Below are positions 1-8,341 of a stretch of DNA of 64,000 bases, one piece after another. Position 1 is the first letter of the stretch. Each line of letters begins with the position of its first letter. The translations under genes and the position numbers were made by a program. Origin of the DNA: Suilimivivens aceti (GTDB taxonomy: Bacteria > Bacillota > Clostridia > Lachnospirales > Lachnospiraceae); NCBI RefSeq assembly GCF_025567405.1, contig NZ_JAOQKJ010000007.1, forward strand, positions 176,274-240,273. Direction: 5' to 3'. The notes under the pieces were generated by a model. The model was not told the DNA's origin. It searched no databases and was given only the letters and a program-made list of their open reading frames with translations.

Positions 1-2
1 AG

Positions 3-125
3 AAGTTCGGCATTACCGAAATGGAAGTAACAGACGAAGTATTTGAGTCAGGACAGTCAGTGGTATTTGATGAGGCGGAGAACCGCATGCATACGATCAA
101 GGCTGTTATGGCAGCAACACTGTAA
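3..125 (+). CDS. argF: Ornithine carbamoyltransferase, C-terminal end (partial)
   Basis: The window opens inside a reading frame that ends at TAA 123-125. The last 40 residues include VFDEAENRMHTIKA and end MAATL, the typical tail of ornithine carbamoyltransferase, which makes citrulline from ornithine and carbamoyl phosphate in arginine biosynthesis. The active site lies upstream of the window, so identity rests on the C-terminal signature alone. birA begins 15 bases downstream on the same strand. Confidence 0.75.
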   Translation, partial: KFGITEMEVTDEVFESGQSVVFDEAENRMHTIKAVMAATL

Positions 126-140
126 GGACAGGGAAAACAG

Positions 141-1133
141 ATGACATCCTCAAGAAAAACAGAGGTATTACAGCTTCTTCGCAACAGCGGGGATTATGTT
201 TCCGGACAGCAGATCTGTGAGACACTTGGTATTTCCAGAACTGCAGTATGGAAGATCATGAACCAGCTTAAGGAAGAGGGATATGAAATAGAAGCAGGAC
301 AGAATAAGGGGTATCGCTTAAACGGTACCCCTGATGTGTTGTCTCTTGCAGAATTACAAAGCAGGGTCAAAACCAGAATGGCGGGAAAGGAACTGCTTTA
401 TTTTGACGTTATTGATTCCACTAATCTGGAGGCGAAAAGGCGGGCTGAGGAGGGTGCACCTGAGGGACTTCTGATCGTGGCTGACAAGCAGGTGGCCGGC
501 AGGGGAAGAAGAGGCAGAAGCTGGGAATCTCCGGCAGGTGCCAATATTTTCATGACGCTGCTGCTCAGACCCTCCTATTCAGCTGACTGTGTATCTATGG
601 TAACGCTTGTGATGGCACTGAGCGTTGCACAGGCGATCGAAGAGGTTTCAAAGCTGCCTGTCAGGATCAAGTGGCCCAATGATATTGTAGTGAATAAAAA
701 GAAGGTCGTGGGGATTCTGACAGAGCTGACGATGGAAGCAGATTATGTCCAGTATATGGTCAGCGGTGTGGGAATCAATGTGAATCAGACCTCTTTCCCG
801 GAGGAGATCAGTGCTACAGCAAGTTCCCTGTATCTGGAAAAGGGACAGAAGGTGAACCGGGCGCTTCTGGTGCAGAAGTCCATGGAGCATTTTGATGAAA
901 ATTATGAAATTTTCTGCAGGACAGATGATATGACGGGACTGATAGGGGCCTACAATACCCTTCTTGTGAATAAGGAAGTGACAGTCAGGGTGCTGGATCC
1001 TAGAGGAGAGTATGAGGGCATTGCCCATGGTATCAATGAAAAGGGAGAGCTGATCGTAGAGAAGGAAGATGGCAGCGTGGAAAATGTCTACGCAGGAGAA
1101 GTATCAGTCAGAGGGATTTATGGCTATGTCTGA
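141..1133 (+). CDS. birA: Bifunctional biotin operon repressor / biotin-protein ligase
   Basis: 330 residues, the length of two-domain BirA proteins. Residues 1-60 form a winged helix-turn-helix (SRTAVWKIMNQL). The catalytic part has the biotin/ATP loop GRGRRGR near residue 120 and KWPNDI near 176, then a C-terminal SH3-like domain. It activates biotin to biotinyl-AMP and attaches it to carboxylase carrier proteins; the helix-turn-helix suggests that it also represses biotin genes. No biotin genes lie nearby. The start is an ATG after a GGGAAAA purine stretch. It overlaps the next gene by 14 bases, which suggests coupled translation. Confidence 0.95.
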   Translation: MTSSRKTEVLQLLRNSGDYVSGQQICETLGISRTAVWKIMNQLKEEGYEIEAGQNKGYRLNGTPDVLSLAELQSRVKTRMAGKELLYFDVIDSTNLEAKRRAEEGAPEGLLIVADKQVAGRGRRGRSWESPAGANIFMTLLLRPSYSADCVSMVTLVMALSVAQAIEEVSKLPVRIKWPNDIVVNKKKVVGILTELTMEADYVQYMVSGVGINVNQTSFPEEISATASSLYLEKGQKVNRALLVQKSMEHFDENYEIFCRTDDMTGLIGAYNTLLVNKEVTVRVLDPRGEYEGIAHGINEKGELIVEKEDGSVENVYAGEVSVRGIYGYV

Positions 1134-1479
1134 AGAAGGAAGAATGGTGCTCTGTGGCGCCAATGCATACGATAAGAAATATTATTTCAATGAAAAATTT
1201 AACGGGATTCCGGAATCCATCAAGAATGAGCTGCACATTATCTGCGTACTGTTCACGGAAGAGGTGGGCGGCATTTTTACCATAGAATTTGAGGAGGATG
1301 GAAGCGTATCCATGCGGACAGAGTACAGCGATGAGGATTTTCTGTATGATGAGATCGCCAGCGGACTTCTGGTGGGTGAGATCCGGAGGAAGAGGACAGA
1401 GCTTTTTGAATCCTTAAGCCTGTATTACCGGGTGTTTATCCTGCATGAGGATATGGGAGAGCTGTTTACGGAGGAATAA
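1120..1479 (+). CDS. DUF6145 family protein
   Basis: A 119-residue acidic protein beginning MAMSEEGRMVLCGANAYDKK, resembling the DUF6145 family common in Lachnospiraceae; function unknown. It has no signal peptide or membrane segment and is probably cytoplasmic. I chose ATG 1120 because AGAGGG lies just upstream; ATG 1126 is an alternative, and the open frame back to 1069 runs through the end of birA and is not needed. It sits between birA and coaX with almost no spacing, so it is cotranscribed with cofactor genes. The family name is from memory of its sequence pattern. Confidence 0.75.
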   Translation: MAMSEEGRMVLCGANAYDKKYYFNEKFNGIPESIKNELHIICVLFTEEVGGIFTIEFEEDGSVSMRTEYSDEDFLYDEIASGLLVGEIRRKRTELFESLSLYYRVFILHEDMGELFTEE

Positions 1480-1482
1480 AAA

Positions 1483-2262
1483 ATGCTGTTAGTAGTTGAT
1501 GTAGGGAATACTAATATCACCTTTGGTGTGTATGATAAGAAAGAGCTTGTGACAACATTCAGGATGATGAGCAAACAGCCAAGAACCTCAGATGAGTATG
1601 GCATCAGCCTTCGGGAGCTGCTCCGTCTGAATCATATTGAAAAGAAGGATATCGAAGGAACGATCATTGCCAGCGTGGTGCCGGGCGTGATGCATTCCCT
1701 GACAGGTGCACTTGTCAGATATATCGGGACAACACCTGTCATTGTGGGACCTGGTGTGAAGACAGGAATCAGGATCACCTCTGATAATCCAAGAGAGATC
1801 GGACCTGACCGTATCGTGGATGTGGTAGCAGCCTATGAGCTGTATGGGGGACCGGTGCTGGTTCTTGATTTTGGTACGGCAACCACATACGATCTTGTAA
1901 CAGAGGATGGATGCTTCGGGGTTGGTATTACAGCACCCGGCATCAGGATCTCAGCCAAGGCACTGTGGGAGGATACTGCTAAGCTTCCGGAGATCGAGAT
2001 CAAAAAGCCGGATTCCATTCTGGCAAAGGAAACGATCACCAGTATGCAGGCTGGTCTTGTTTATGGACAGATCGGCCAGACAGAATATATCATCAGACAG
2101 GTGATGAAGGAAACAGGCTATGAAAATCTGAAGGTTGTGGCAACCGGTGGCCTTGGAAGGATCATTGCGGATGCAACTGACATGATCCAGATCTATGACA
2201 GAAATCTGACACTGGAAGGACTTCGTATCATTTACGAAAAAAATACAGGAAGGAAATCATAA
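1483..2262 (+). CDS. coaX: Type III pantothenate kinase
   Basis: 259 residues, normal for CoaX. It begins MLLVVDVGNTNITFG (ASKHA-fold phosphate loop), has GPDRIVDVVAA near residue 107 and DFGTATTYD near 129, all hallmarks of type III pantothenate kinase, which performs the first step of coenzyme A synthesis and usually needs a monovalent cation. It starts three bases after the DUF6145 stop and ends one base before dusB, so it belongs to the same operon. birA-coaX adjacency is common in Firmicutes; in some bacteria the two are fused. Confidence 0.96.
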   Translation: MLLVVDVGNTNITFGVYDKKELVTTFRMMSKQPRTSDEYGISLRELLRLNHIEKKDIEGTIIASVVPGVMHSLTGALVRYIGTTPVIVGPGVKTGIRITSDNPREIGPDRIVDVVAAYELYGGPVLVLDFGTATTYDLVTEDGCFGVGITAPGIRISAKALWEDTAKLPEIEIKKPDSILAKETITSMQAGLVYGQIGQTEYIIRQVMKETGYENLKVVATGGLGRIIADATDMIQIYDRNLTLEGLRIIYEKNTGRKS

Positions 2263-2263
2263 G

Positions 2264-3244
2264 ATGGAACTCAGCGGGCTGAAGATCGGACAGGTAACTC
2301 TCGAAAATCCTTTGATACTCGCTCCGATGGCAGGTGTGACAGACCTGCCTTTTCGTTTACTGTGCCGGGAAAAGGGAGCAGGACTTGTCTGCATGGAAAT
2401 GGTCAGTGCCAAGGCCATTTATTATCATAATAAAAATACAGAGGATCTTCTGAAGATCCACGAAAAGGAAAGACCGGCATCCCTACAGCTTTTTGGATCT
2501 GATCCGAAGATCATCAGTGAGATGGCGAGGAGGATCGAAGACAGACCATTTGCCATTCTGGATTTCAACATGGGCTGTCCGGTTCCAAAGGTCGTGAACA
2601 ACGGGGAAGGGTCAGCACTGATGAAAAATCCGGTTCTGGCAGCAGAGATCCTTTCTTCCCTGGTAAAGGCAGTGCAGAAGCCGGTAACGGTGAAGATCAG
2701 AAAGGGCTTTGATGAAGCACATGTGAATGCTGTGGAGATGGCGAGGATTGCAGAGGACTGCGGTGTGGCGGCAATTGCGGTTCATGGCAGGACAAGGGAG
2801 CAGTATTATTCCGGCAGTGCAGACTGGGATATCATCCGTCAGGTGAAGGAGGCAGTGTCTATCCCTGTGATCGGAAACGGGGATGTAGTGGATGGACCTT
2901 CCGCAAAAAGGCTTGTAGAAGAAACCGGATGTGACGGTATCATGATCGGCCGTGGTGCCAGAGGAAACCCGTGGATCTTTGGAGAGATCGAAGAATACCT
3001 GAAAACAGGAGAAATGCCTGACAGACCATCTGGAAAAGAGGTCTGCGATATGATCCTGAGACATATGGAGCTGGCACTTTCTGTGAAGGGAGAGTATACG
3101 GCAGTCAGGGAGATGCGGAAGCATATCGCCTGGTATACGGCAGGCTACCCGGATTCTTCCATGCTGCGCAGAAGGGTTAATGAGATTGAGGACTATCAGG
3201 AGCTGCAGGAAGAGGTAATCCGGGTTTTTGACAGGGACAGATGA
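2264..3244 (+). CDS. dusB: tRNA-dihydrouridine synthase (DusB type)
   Basis: 326 residues with the flavin TIM-barrel of Dus enzymes: LAPMAGVTDLPFR near the N-terminus, MGCPVPKVV with the catalytic cysteine near residue 107, HGRTREQYYSG near 177, and NGDV / GIMIGRGARGNPW for FMN binding. It reduces uridines in the tRNA D-loop using NADPH and FMN. The length and the RGARGNPW motif fit DusB. It begins one base after the coaX stop; the order coaX-dusB-greA-lysS recurs in Clostridia. Confidence 0.95.
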   Translation: MELSGLKIGQVTLENPLILAPMAGVTDLPFRLLCREKGAGLVCMEMVSAKAIYYHNKNTEDLLKIHEKERPASLQLFGSDPKIISEMARRIEDRPFAILDFNMGCPVPKVVNNGEGSALMKNPVLAAEILSSLVKAVQKPVTVKIRKGFDEAHVNAVEMARIAEDCGVAAIAVHGRTREQYYSGSADWDIIRQVKEAVSIPVIGNGDVVDGPSAKRLVEETGCDGIMIGRGARGNPWIFGEIEEYLKTGEMPDRPSGKEVCDMILRHMELALSVKGEYTAVREMRKHIAWYTAGYPDSSMLRRRVNEIEDYQELQEEVIRVFDRDR

Positions 3245-3983
3245 AAAGATTCCTGCCAGGGAAATGCATAAAGAACCAGACAGGCACATATGCTTTCTTA
3301 TGGAAAAGGAAAGCAGAACAGTTTATTATGTAACAACAGGCAAAGAAACGATTTCAGAGCGGAAAAGCCTTCCTGTTTATCACTGTGACAGGACACTGCC
3401 TTATCCGGGTGGTGAGATCCATATTTTTTTCAGCACTCTTCCAGACGGTCTGGAAGAAGAATTCAAAAAGAAAAGGAAAAGAAAGAAACGGGAGCAACAG
3501 CTGCTGGAAGCGATGGAACGGGCCTTGGAGCTGACGGATGAAAGTGTGGAAATCCTTTTTTCGGACAATCTGTGCAGGATTTTTAACAGAGAGCAGAGTG
3601 TGTCTGACGAACTGTATGCCGCGTGGCTTTTTCAGAAGCTGAAGGGAAGGACAGCTCCCTATTTCAGTCTGGAGCTGCCGGGGGAATACGGGTTTCTGAT
3701 GAGAGAAAAGGTACTCTTTCTGCTGCAGCCCTATCTGAAACGCATTAACCGGATCACCTTTATTAAGCGCCGGTCCGTGGCAGAAGAAGCAATCATTCCG
3801 GGGATGGGAACTGGGATGGTGGATGAACTGGCAGATTACTTTTATGGGGAGTATGGGATCCTCTCAGGACAGGCGGAGGAACCGGAGGCGGGGAGCTTTT
3901 ATCTGAAGCTTTCAAATGATGCGCAAATGCTGAATTTTCTTGACACTACGGTGAAAAGTGGTTATAATACGAAAGTTGATTAA
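3228..3983 (+). CDS. Hypothetical protein downstream of dusB
   Basis: About 240-251 residues; family not recognised. A basic stretch (KKKRKRKKREQQ) near residue 80 precedes a helical region; no signal peptide, membrane segment or cysteine motif is visible. TTG 3228 would overlap the end of dusB by 17 bases; ATG 3264 is also possible, and neither has a convincing ribosome site. Its coding sequence ends inside the promoter for greA: the perfect -35/-10 pair lies within its last 15 codons. Position suggests it belongs to the birA-coaX-dusB operon, possibly in RNA metabolism, but that is only context. Confidence 0.6.
   Translation: MTGTDEKIPAREMHKEPDRHICFLMEKESRTVYYVTTGKETISERKSLPVYHCDRTLPYPGGEIHIFFSTLPDGLEEEFKKKRKRKKREQQLLEAMERALELTDESVEILFSDNLCRIFNREQSVSDELYAAWLFQKLKGRTAPYFSLELPGEYGFLMREKVLFLLQPYLKRINRITFIKRRSVAEEAIIPGMGTGMVDELADYFYGEYGILSGQAEEPEAGSFYLKLSNDAQMLNFLDTTVKSGYNTKVD
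3940..3968 (+). promoter_or_regulatory. Perfect sigma70 promoter for greA-lysS
   Basis: TTGACA (3940-3945), a 17-base spacer, and TATAAT (3963-3968): both hexamers and the spacing match the consensus exactly. It lies inside the 3' end of the upstream gene, with transcription expected near 3975 and greA starting at 4070. This gives the transcription/translation pair its own strong promoter. A short hairpin (AAGAC/GTCTT, 3982-3996) follows at once and may be the weak end of the upstream operon. Confidence 0.85.
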
Positions 3984-4069
3984 GACGTTTTGTCTTTATT
4001 TTTATAACAAAGTATGCAGGATGAGCTGCCGGGGGCAGGCTTTCTGTATGGATGGAAGGGCGAATAGGA

Positions 4070-4552
4070 ATGGAAGAGAAGAAGAACATACTTACTTATG
4101 AAGGACTTCGCAAATATGAAGACGAGCTCCATGATCTGAAGGTCATTAAGAGAAAAGAAGTAGCGCAGAAGATCAAGGAAGCAAGAGAGCAGGGTGACCT
4201 TTCTGAAAATGCTGAATATGATGCTGCAAAGGATGAGCAGAGAGATATTGAAGCAAGAATCGAAGAACTGGAAAAAATCTTAAAGAACGCAGAAGTCGTT
4301 GTTGAAGATGAGGTTGACCTCGACAAGATCAGCATCGGCTGCCGTGTTAAGATTCTGGATATGGAATATAATGAGGAGCTGGATTACAAGATCGTTGGTT
4401 CCACAGAGGCAAACAGCTTAAAGGGTAAGATCTCCAATGAGTCTCCTGTCGGCAAGGCACTGCTTGGCAGAAAGACCGGAGATATTGTAGAGGTAGAAAC
4501 GCAGGCAGGTATCCTGAAGTACAAGGTACTTGAGATCCAGCGTTCCAACTAA
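4070..4552 (+). CDS. greA: Transcription elongation factor GreA
   Basis: 160 residues from ATG 4070, the usual GreA length; the in-frame ATG at 4052 would add six residues. The N-terminal coiled coil (KREVAQKIKEAREQGDLSEN-like, with the acidic tip DLSENAEYDAAKDEQ near residue 45) and the C-terminal FKBP-like domain (ESPVGKALLGRKTGD near 124) are both clear. GreA enters the RNA polymerase secondary channel and stimulates cleavage of backtracked RNA. The stop codon overlaps the lysS ribosome site TAAGGAGG, indicating tight coupling. Confidence 0.97.
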   Translation: MEEKKNILTYEGLRKYEDELHDLKVIKRKEVAQKIKEAREQGDLSENAEYDAAKDEQRDIEARIEELEKILKNAEVVVEDEVDLDKISIGCRVKILDMEYNEELDYKIVGSTEANSLKGKISNESPVGKALLGRKTGDIVEVETQAGILKYKVLEIQRSN

Positions 4553-4565
4553 GGAGGAAGTTATT

Positions 4566-6623
4566 GTGGCTACACAGCAGAATAATCAACCACAGCAGGA
4601 GCAGGACGTAAATCAGCTTCTGAAGGTTCGTAGAGAGAAGCTTGCAGCTTTGCAGGAGGCAGGCAAGGATCCGTTTAAGATCACCAAATTTGACCAGACG
4701 CATCATACTGATGAAGCGAAGGAATTATATACAGCGCATGAGGAAAAGCTTCTGGCAGGCCATGTGACTCCCAGCGTAGAGGGCATGGATGAAGCACAGG
4801 CCAGGGAAGTCCTGAATGCAGATTATAATGAGAGAAGAGCCATCATGGATGCAGAGCCCATCATGGTATCCATTGCGGGACGTATGATGTTCAAGCGTGT
4901 TATGGGTAAGGCCTCTTTCTGCAATATCCAGGATCTGAAGGGAACAATCCAGGTTTATGTGGCAAAGGATGCCATCGGCGAAGAATCCTATGCAGATTTC
5001 AAGAAATCTGACATTGGTGATATTTATGGTATTAAGGGATATGTTTTCCGTACGAAGACCGGCGAGATCTCCATTCATGCTGTGGAAATGACCATGCTCA
5101 GCAAGAGCCTGCAGATCCTGCCGGAGAAGTTCCACGGTCTGACTGATACCGACACCCGTTATCGTCAGAGATATGTGGATCTGATCATGAATGCCGACAG
5201 TAAGGAGGTATTCATCAAGCGCTCCAGGATCATCAAGGAGATCCGTAAATTTCTGGATGGCAGAAACTTCATGGAAGTGGAAACTCCGATGCTGGTATCC
5301 AATGCCGGTGGTGCGGCTGCAAGACCGTTTGATACCCATTACAATGCACTGGATGAGGATGTAAAACTTCGTATCTCACTGGAATTATATCTGAAGAGAC
5401 TGATCGTTGGCGGTCTTGAGAGAGTATATGAAATCGGCCGTGTTTTCCGTAACGAGGGTGTTGATACCAGACACAATCCGGAATTTACATTAATGGAATT
5501 GTATCAGGCATATACAGATTACGAAGGAATGATGGAGCTTACCGAGTCCATGTTCCGTTATCTGGCTGAGGCAGTCCTTGGGACAACAAAGTTTGAATAT
5601 AATGGTATTGAGCTGGATTTCGGCAAGCCGTTTGAACGTATCACCATGACAGACTGCATTAAGAAATATGCAGGTGTTGACTTTGATGCGGTAGCAACAG
5701 ACGAAGAGGCCAAGGCACTTGCCAGAGAGCACCACATTGAATTTGAGGATCGTCATACCAAGGGCGATATCGTAAACCTGTTCTTCGAAGAATACTGTGA
5801 AAAGAATCTGATCCAGCCTACCTTTGTGACTGACCATCCGCTTGCTATTTCTCCTCTGACCAAGAAGAGACCGGATGACCCGAATAAGGTAGAACGTTTC
5901 GAGTTATTTATTAATACATGGGAAATGTGTAATGCGTATTCCGAGCTGAACGATCCTATCGACCAGAGAGAGCGTTTCGCTGCTCAGGATGCTGCATTTG
6001 AAGCCGGTGATGAGGAAGCAAACCATACCGATGAGGACTTCCTGAATGCACTGAGCATCGGTATGCCTCCGACAGGTGGTATTGGCTATGGTATTGACCG
6101 GCTGGTAATGCTGCTTACAGACAGTCAGGCGATCCGCGATGTATTGTTGTTCCCGACAATGAAGAGCATCGGTGGCGTAAAGGCTGAAAATGGCGTAAGT
6201 TCTAAGCCTTCAGAAGAGGTAAAAGCTGAGCCGGAAAAGATTGATTTCTCTAATGTAAAGATTGAACCTTTATTTGAGGAAGAAGTAGACTTCGATACAT
6301 TCAGCAAGTCAGATTTCAGAGCTGTTAAGGTAAAAGAGTGTGTAGCAGTTCCTAAGTCAAAGAAATTATTACAGTTTACTTTAGATGACGGAACAGGCAC
6401 AGACCGCACTATTTTAAGCGGAATCCACGCTTATTATGAGCCAGAAGAGCTTGTTGGAAAGACACTTATTGCCATCACAAATCTTCCACCTAGAAAGATG
6501 ATGGGAATTGAATCTTGTGGTATGTTACTTTCAGCAGTAAACAATCTTAAGGATTCAGAGGATGAAGAACTTCATCTTCTTATGGTCGATAACCACATTC
6601 CAGCAGGTGCAAAGCTGTACTAA
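4566..6623 (+). CDS. lysS: Lysine--tRNA ligase with appended C-terminal tRNA-binding domain
   Basis: 685 residues from GTG 4566, set by AAGGAGGAAG at 4552. Residues about 1-530 are a class II LysRS: OB-fold anticodon domain, motif 2 (FRNEGVDTRHNPEF near 295) and motif 3 (GIGYGIDRLVML near 505). It charges tRNA-Lys. Beyond the usual end (about 500 residues) is a charged linker and, from about residue 570, an EMAPII/Trbp111-like domain (SDFRAVKVKECVAVP, LPPRKMMGIESCGMLLS) as found at the end of MetRS. The linker and extra domain use AT-rich codons (TTA, ATT, GTA) unlike the first 1.6 kb. The gene ends at the left edge of the accessory island. Confidence 0.95.
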   Translation: MATQQNNQPQQEQDVNQLLKVRREKLAALQEAGKDPFKITKFDQTHHTDEAKELYTAHEEKLLAGHVTPSVEGMDEAQAREVLNADYNERRAIMDAEPIMVSIAGRMMFKRVMGKASFCNIQDLKGTIQVYVAKDAIGEESYADFKKSDIGDIYGIKGYVFRTKTGEISIHAVEMTMLSKSLQILPEKFHGLTDTDTRYRQRYVDLIMNADSKEVFIKRSRIIKEIRKFLDGRNFMEVETPMLVSNAGGAAARPFDTHYNALDEDVKLRISLELYLKRLIVGGLERVYEIGRVFRNEGVDTRHNPEFTLMELYQAYTDYEGMMELTESMFRYLAEAVLGTTKFEYNGIELDFGKPFERITMTDCIKKYAGVDFDAVATDEEAKALAREHHIEFEDRHTKGDIVNLFFEEYCEKNLIQPTFVTDHPLAISPLTKKRPDDPNKVERFELFINTWEMCNAYSELNDPIDQRERFAAQDAAFEAGDEEANHTDEDFLNALSIGMPPTGGIGYGIDRLVMLLTDSQAIRDVLLFPTMKSIGGVKAENGVSSKPSEEVKAEPEKIDFSNVKIEPLFEEEVDFDTFSKSDFRAVKVKECVAVPKSKKLLQFTLDDGTGTDRTILSGIHAYYEPEELVGKTLIAITNLPPRKMMGIESCGMLLSAVNNLKDSEDEELHLLMVDNHIPAGAKLY

Positions 6624-6626
6624 AAA

Positions 6627-6749
6627 CGAGATGTACCTTATTGGTGGAAATTCGTAAAATTACAAAAATACGCCAATTTTACGCCAAACGATGCAGAGTT
6701 TGATGTAAGAAAACAATATAATGATGTGGAATCAGACGATATGACATAG
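6627..6749 (+). pseudogene. Short coding remnant after lysS
   Basis: A frame reading ...KYANFTPNDAEFDVRKQY...DDMT ends at TAG 6747-6749 with no start codon or ribosome site. The repeated ACGCC-AATTTT-ACGCC stretch is of the sort seen at the 3' ends of tyrosine recombinase genes, so this may be the last trace of an integrase that entered next to lysS. The identification is weak; what is certain is that no full gene is present. Confidence 0.3.
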
Positions 6750-6789
6750 AAGCCCCATTGGATAGAGAAATCTGTCTGATGGGGTTTTA
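6750..6789 (+). terminator. Rho-independent terminator after lysS
   Basis: CCCCAT (6753-6758) pairs with ATGGGG (6779-6784), with an inner GATAGA/TCTGTC pairing, followed by TTTTATTG. It would end the greA-lysS transcript about 130 bases after the lysS stop. Confidence 0.6.
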
Positions 6790-6838
6790 TTGTATATATG
6801 AGTTGTATTTCAAAGTGTTATGTGTGGAGGTGTCTGAT

Positions 6839-7534
6839 ATGGGAAGAGGCAAGCAACGACGAAAATATAAGCAAAAGCAAAAAAGAATAGAAAAGGCAAA
6901 AAGGGGAAAGTTAGTTAGATTTGATTTACAAAATTCAAGTAAGAAATATTCAGGATTTAGTAATAAGTATTGCTATCAAACAAACATACACAAACTGATA
7001 TATAAAGATGCAAAATTTCATAATATCAAGTTTCAGTCATCAAATATTACGAATTGTAATTATAAAAATGCTTTATTTAAGGGAATTGACTTTTGTAATT
7101 GTAATTTAAAAAATTCAACTTTTATAGGTGCGAGTTTTGAGAATGTTATTTTTATGAATTGTAATTTGAAAGGTGCAGATTTTACAGGTGCAAAATTTCA
7201 TAATGTTTATTTCATTATGACTAATACTGAGGTTGCTAAGGGAGTTGATAAAGAAAAAGTTCGTATTTTAAATACATATCCTAAAAATGTACAGTTTGAT
7301 AGTAATTGCGAAGTTGCTCTGTTTAGATTGGGGCAGATTAATAAAATATACAAATATCATGTCCTTCATGTTAGTCCAACGAAAATAAATATGTGGATGA
7401 TGTTGATTTTATTGGAAAAATATGGAGAAGGTACAGGAAGGGCACTGAATGCTTTGGTAGGAAGAAAAGATAAAAGATTTTTTTATACAGTAGCATCATA
7501 TATGAATTTTATTGAATCATATTTGAAATTGTAG
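6839..7534 (+). CDS. Pentapeptide-repeat protein
   Basis: 231 residues from ATG 6839, with GGAGGT seven bases upstream. The first 30 residues are strongly basic (RKYKQKQKRIEKAKRGK). Residues about 60-135 hold pentapeptide repeats of the A(N/D)LXX type (ALFKG IDFCN CNLKN STFIG ASFEN, CNLKG ADFTG AKFHN), expected to form a right-handed quadrilateral beta-helix. The C-terminal 90 residues are not repeated. Some such proteins mimic DNA and protect gyrase; others are effector or scaffold modules. Base composition is very AT-rich, unlike lysS, consistent with transfer. Exact role unknown. Confidence 0.8.
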   Translation: MGRGKQRRKYKQKQKRIEKAKRGKLVRFDLQNSSKKYSGFSNKYCYQTNIHKLIYKDAKFHNIKFQSSNITNCNYKNALFKGIDFCNCNLKNSTFIGASFENVIFMNCNLKGADFTGAKFHNVYFIMTNTEVAKGVDKEKVRILNTYPKNVQFDSNCEVALFRLGQINKIYKYHVLHVSPTKINMWMMLILLEKYGEGTGRALNALVGRKDKRFFYTVASYMNFIESYLKL

Positions 7535-7627
7535 TATTATAATTATGTCCTGCCCTGGAACGGGGAAACTCGTGAAATGCCAATCGCAGAATGGGGACAA
7601 TTAACGTTGGCTAGTATTCGAGGAGGG

Positions 7628-7732
7628 ATGTCTATGATGAATAAGTACATTACAGTAATTGCATTTTGTGGTTTCTTGTTGGAACAGTTTCTTTGTAGCT
7701 CAATCCCATCCCGATTACTCGGGGTTATATAA
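7628..7732 (+). CDS. Possible 34-residue hydrophobic peptide or gene remnant
   Basis: ATG 7628 follows GAGGAGGG closely and opens a 34-codon frame (MSMMNKYITVIAFCGFLLEQ then FLCSSIPSRLLGVI). The middle could span a membrane. The frame is also open upstream to about 7550 (WNGETREMPIAEWGQLTLAS), so this may instead be the 3' end of a lost gene. A clear terminator follows at 7754. The rest of 7535-7930 holds two terminators and no other gene. Confidence 0.35.
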   Translation: MSMMNKYITVIAFCGFLLEQFLCSSIPSRLLGVI

Positions 7733-7753
7733 AATAATATTATTGATTTAATG

Positions 7754-7780
7754 GAAGGTTGAAATACACCTTCTTTTTTT
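7754..7780 (+). terminator. Rho-independent terminator
   Basis: GAAGGT (7754-7759) and ACCTTC (7768-7773) form a stem with an eight-base loop, followed by seven T residues. It ends transcription from the pentapeptide-repeat / small peptide stretch. Confidence 0.75.
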
Positions 7781-7860
7781 ATATCCATTTTTAAGGAGAT
7801 GGTTTCAAAAAGCATACATAAATACTGGGACGTTCCGTAAAAGGATGTCCATACATTTCG

Positions 7861-7884
7861 GGACTGTTTAGCAGTCCTTTTTTT
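7861..7884 (+). terminator. Rho-independent terminator
   Basis: GGACTG (7861-7866), a five-base loop, CAGTCC (7872-7877) and seven T residues. It lies just upstream of the recombinase fragment and probably belongs to a gene lost from this site, since only 80 bases separate it from the previous terminator. Confidence 0.75.
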
Positions 7885-7933
7885 GTAGTTTCAAAAAGTA
7901 CACATTTCAAGACTAAGGAAAGGAGCGTTAATC

Positions 7934-8341
7934 ATGAAGAGATATGGTTATCACAGAACAAGTACAAGAGAACAGCATTTAGACAGAGGTATTAAGGAGA
8001 TTACAGCATACTGTGAGCAGAACAATCTGGAGCTGGAAAAGATATTCACTGACCAGCAGACAGGAAAAAATTTTAATCGTCCAAGATATCAGGTATTGAA
8101 AGAGGATGTATTAAGAGCGGGTGACGAGTTAATTATTACTGACGTAGACAGACTTGGTAGAAATAACCATGAGACATTAAAAGAATTGCAGCGTTACAGG
8201 GATAATGACATCCGTGTAAAGATACTGGAGCTTCCAACTACGCTTATGGATTTATCAAAGCTGGATAATGCTATGGTTCGTATGCTGATGGAAACCATGA
8301 ACAACATTATAAGGATGAGATTATTGATGGGAAATGTGTAA
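7934..8341 (+). pseudogene. Serine recombinase, N-terminal fragment
   Basis: The start is sound (AAGGAGCG upstream of ATG 7934) and residues 1-126 match the catalytic domain of small serine resolvases: YGYHRTSTREQ with the nucleophile serine near residue 10, TGKNFNRPRYQ, and DELIITDVDRLGRN. Homology ends at MNNII (about 8311); the last ten codons are read out of frame into the next fragment. The helix-turn-helix that binds DNA is missing, so it should not be functional. It is the first of three gene fragments fused head to tail. Confidence 0.75.

Noticed and set aside
2612..3289. 225-codon minus-strand frame opposite dusB
   Set aside because: Antisense shadow of an unmistakable enzyme gene; His/Cys-rich composition typical of shadows.
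3982..4002. Hairpin AAGAC/GTCTT with T-rich tail as a terminator
   Set aside because: Only five base pairs and located just after the greA promoter start site; too weak to list as a terminator.
7543..7815. 90-codon minus-strand frame
   Set aside because: It crosses a plus-strand terminator and has no ribosome site or protein-like composition.
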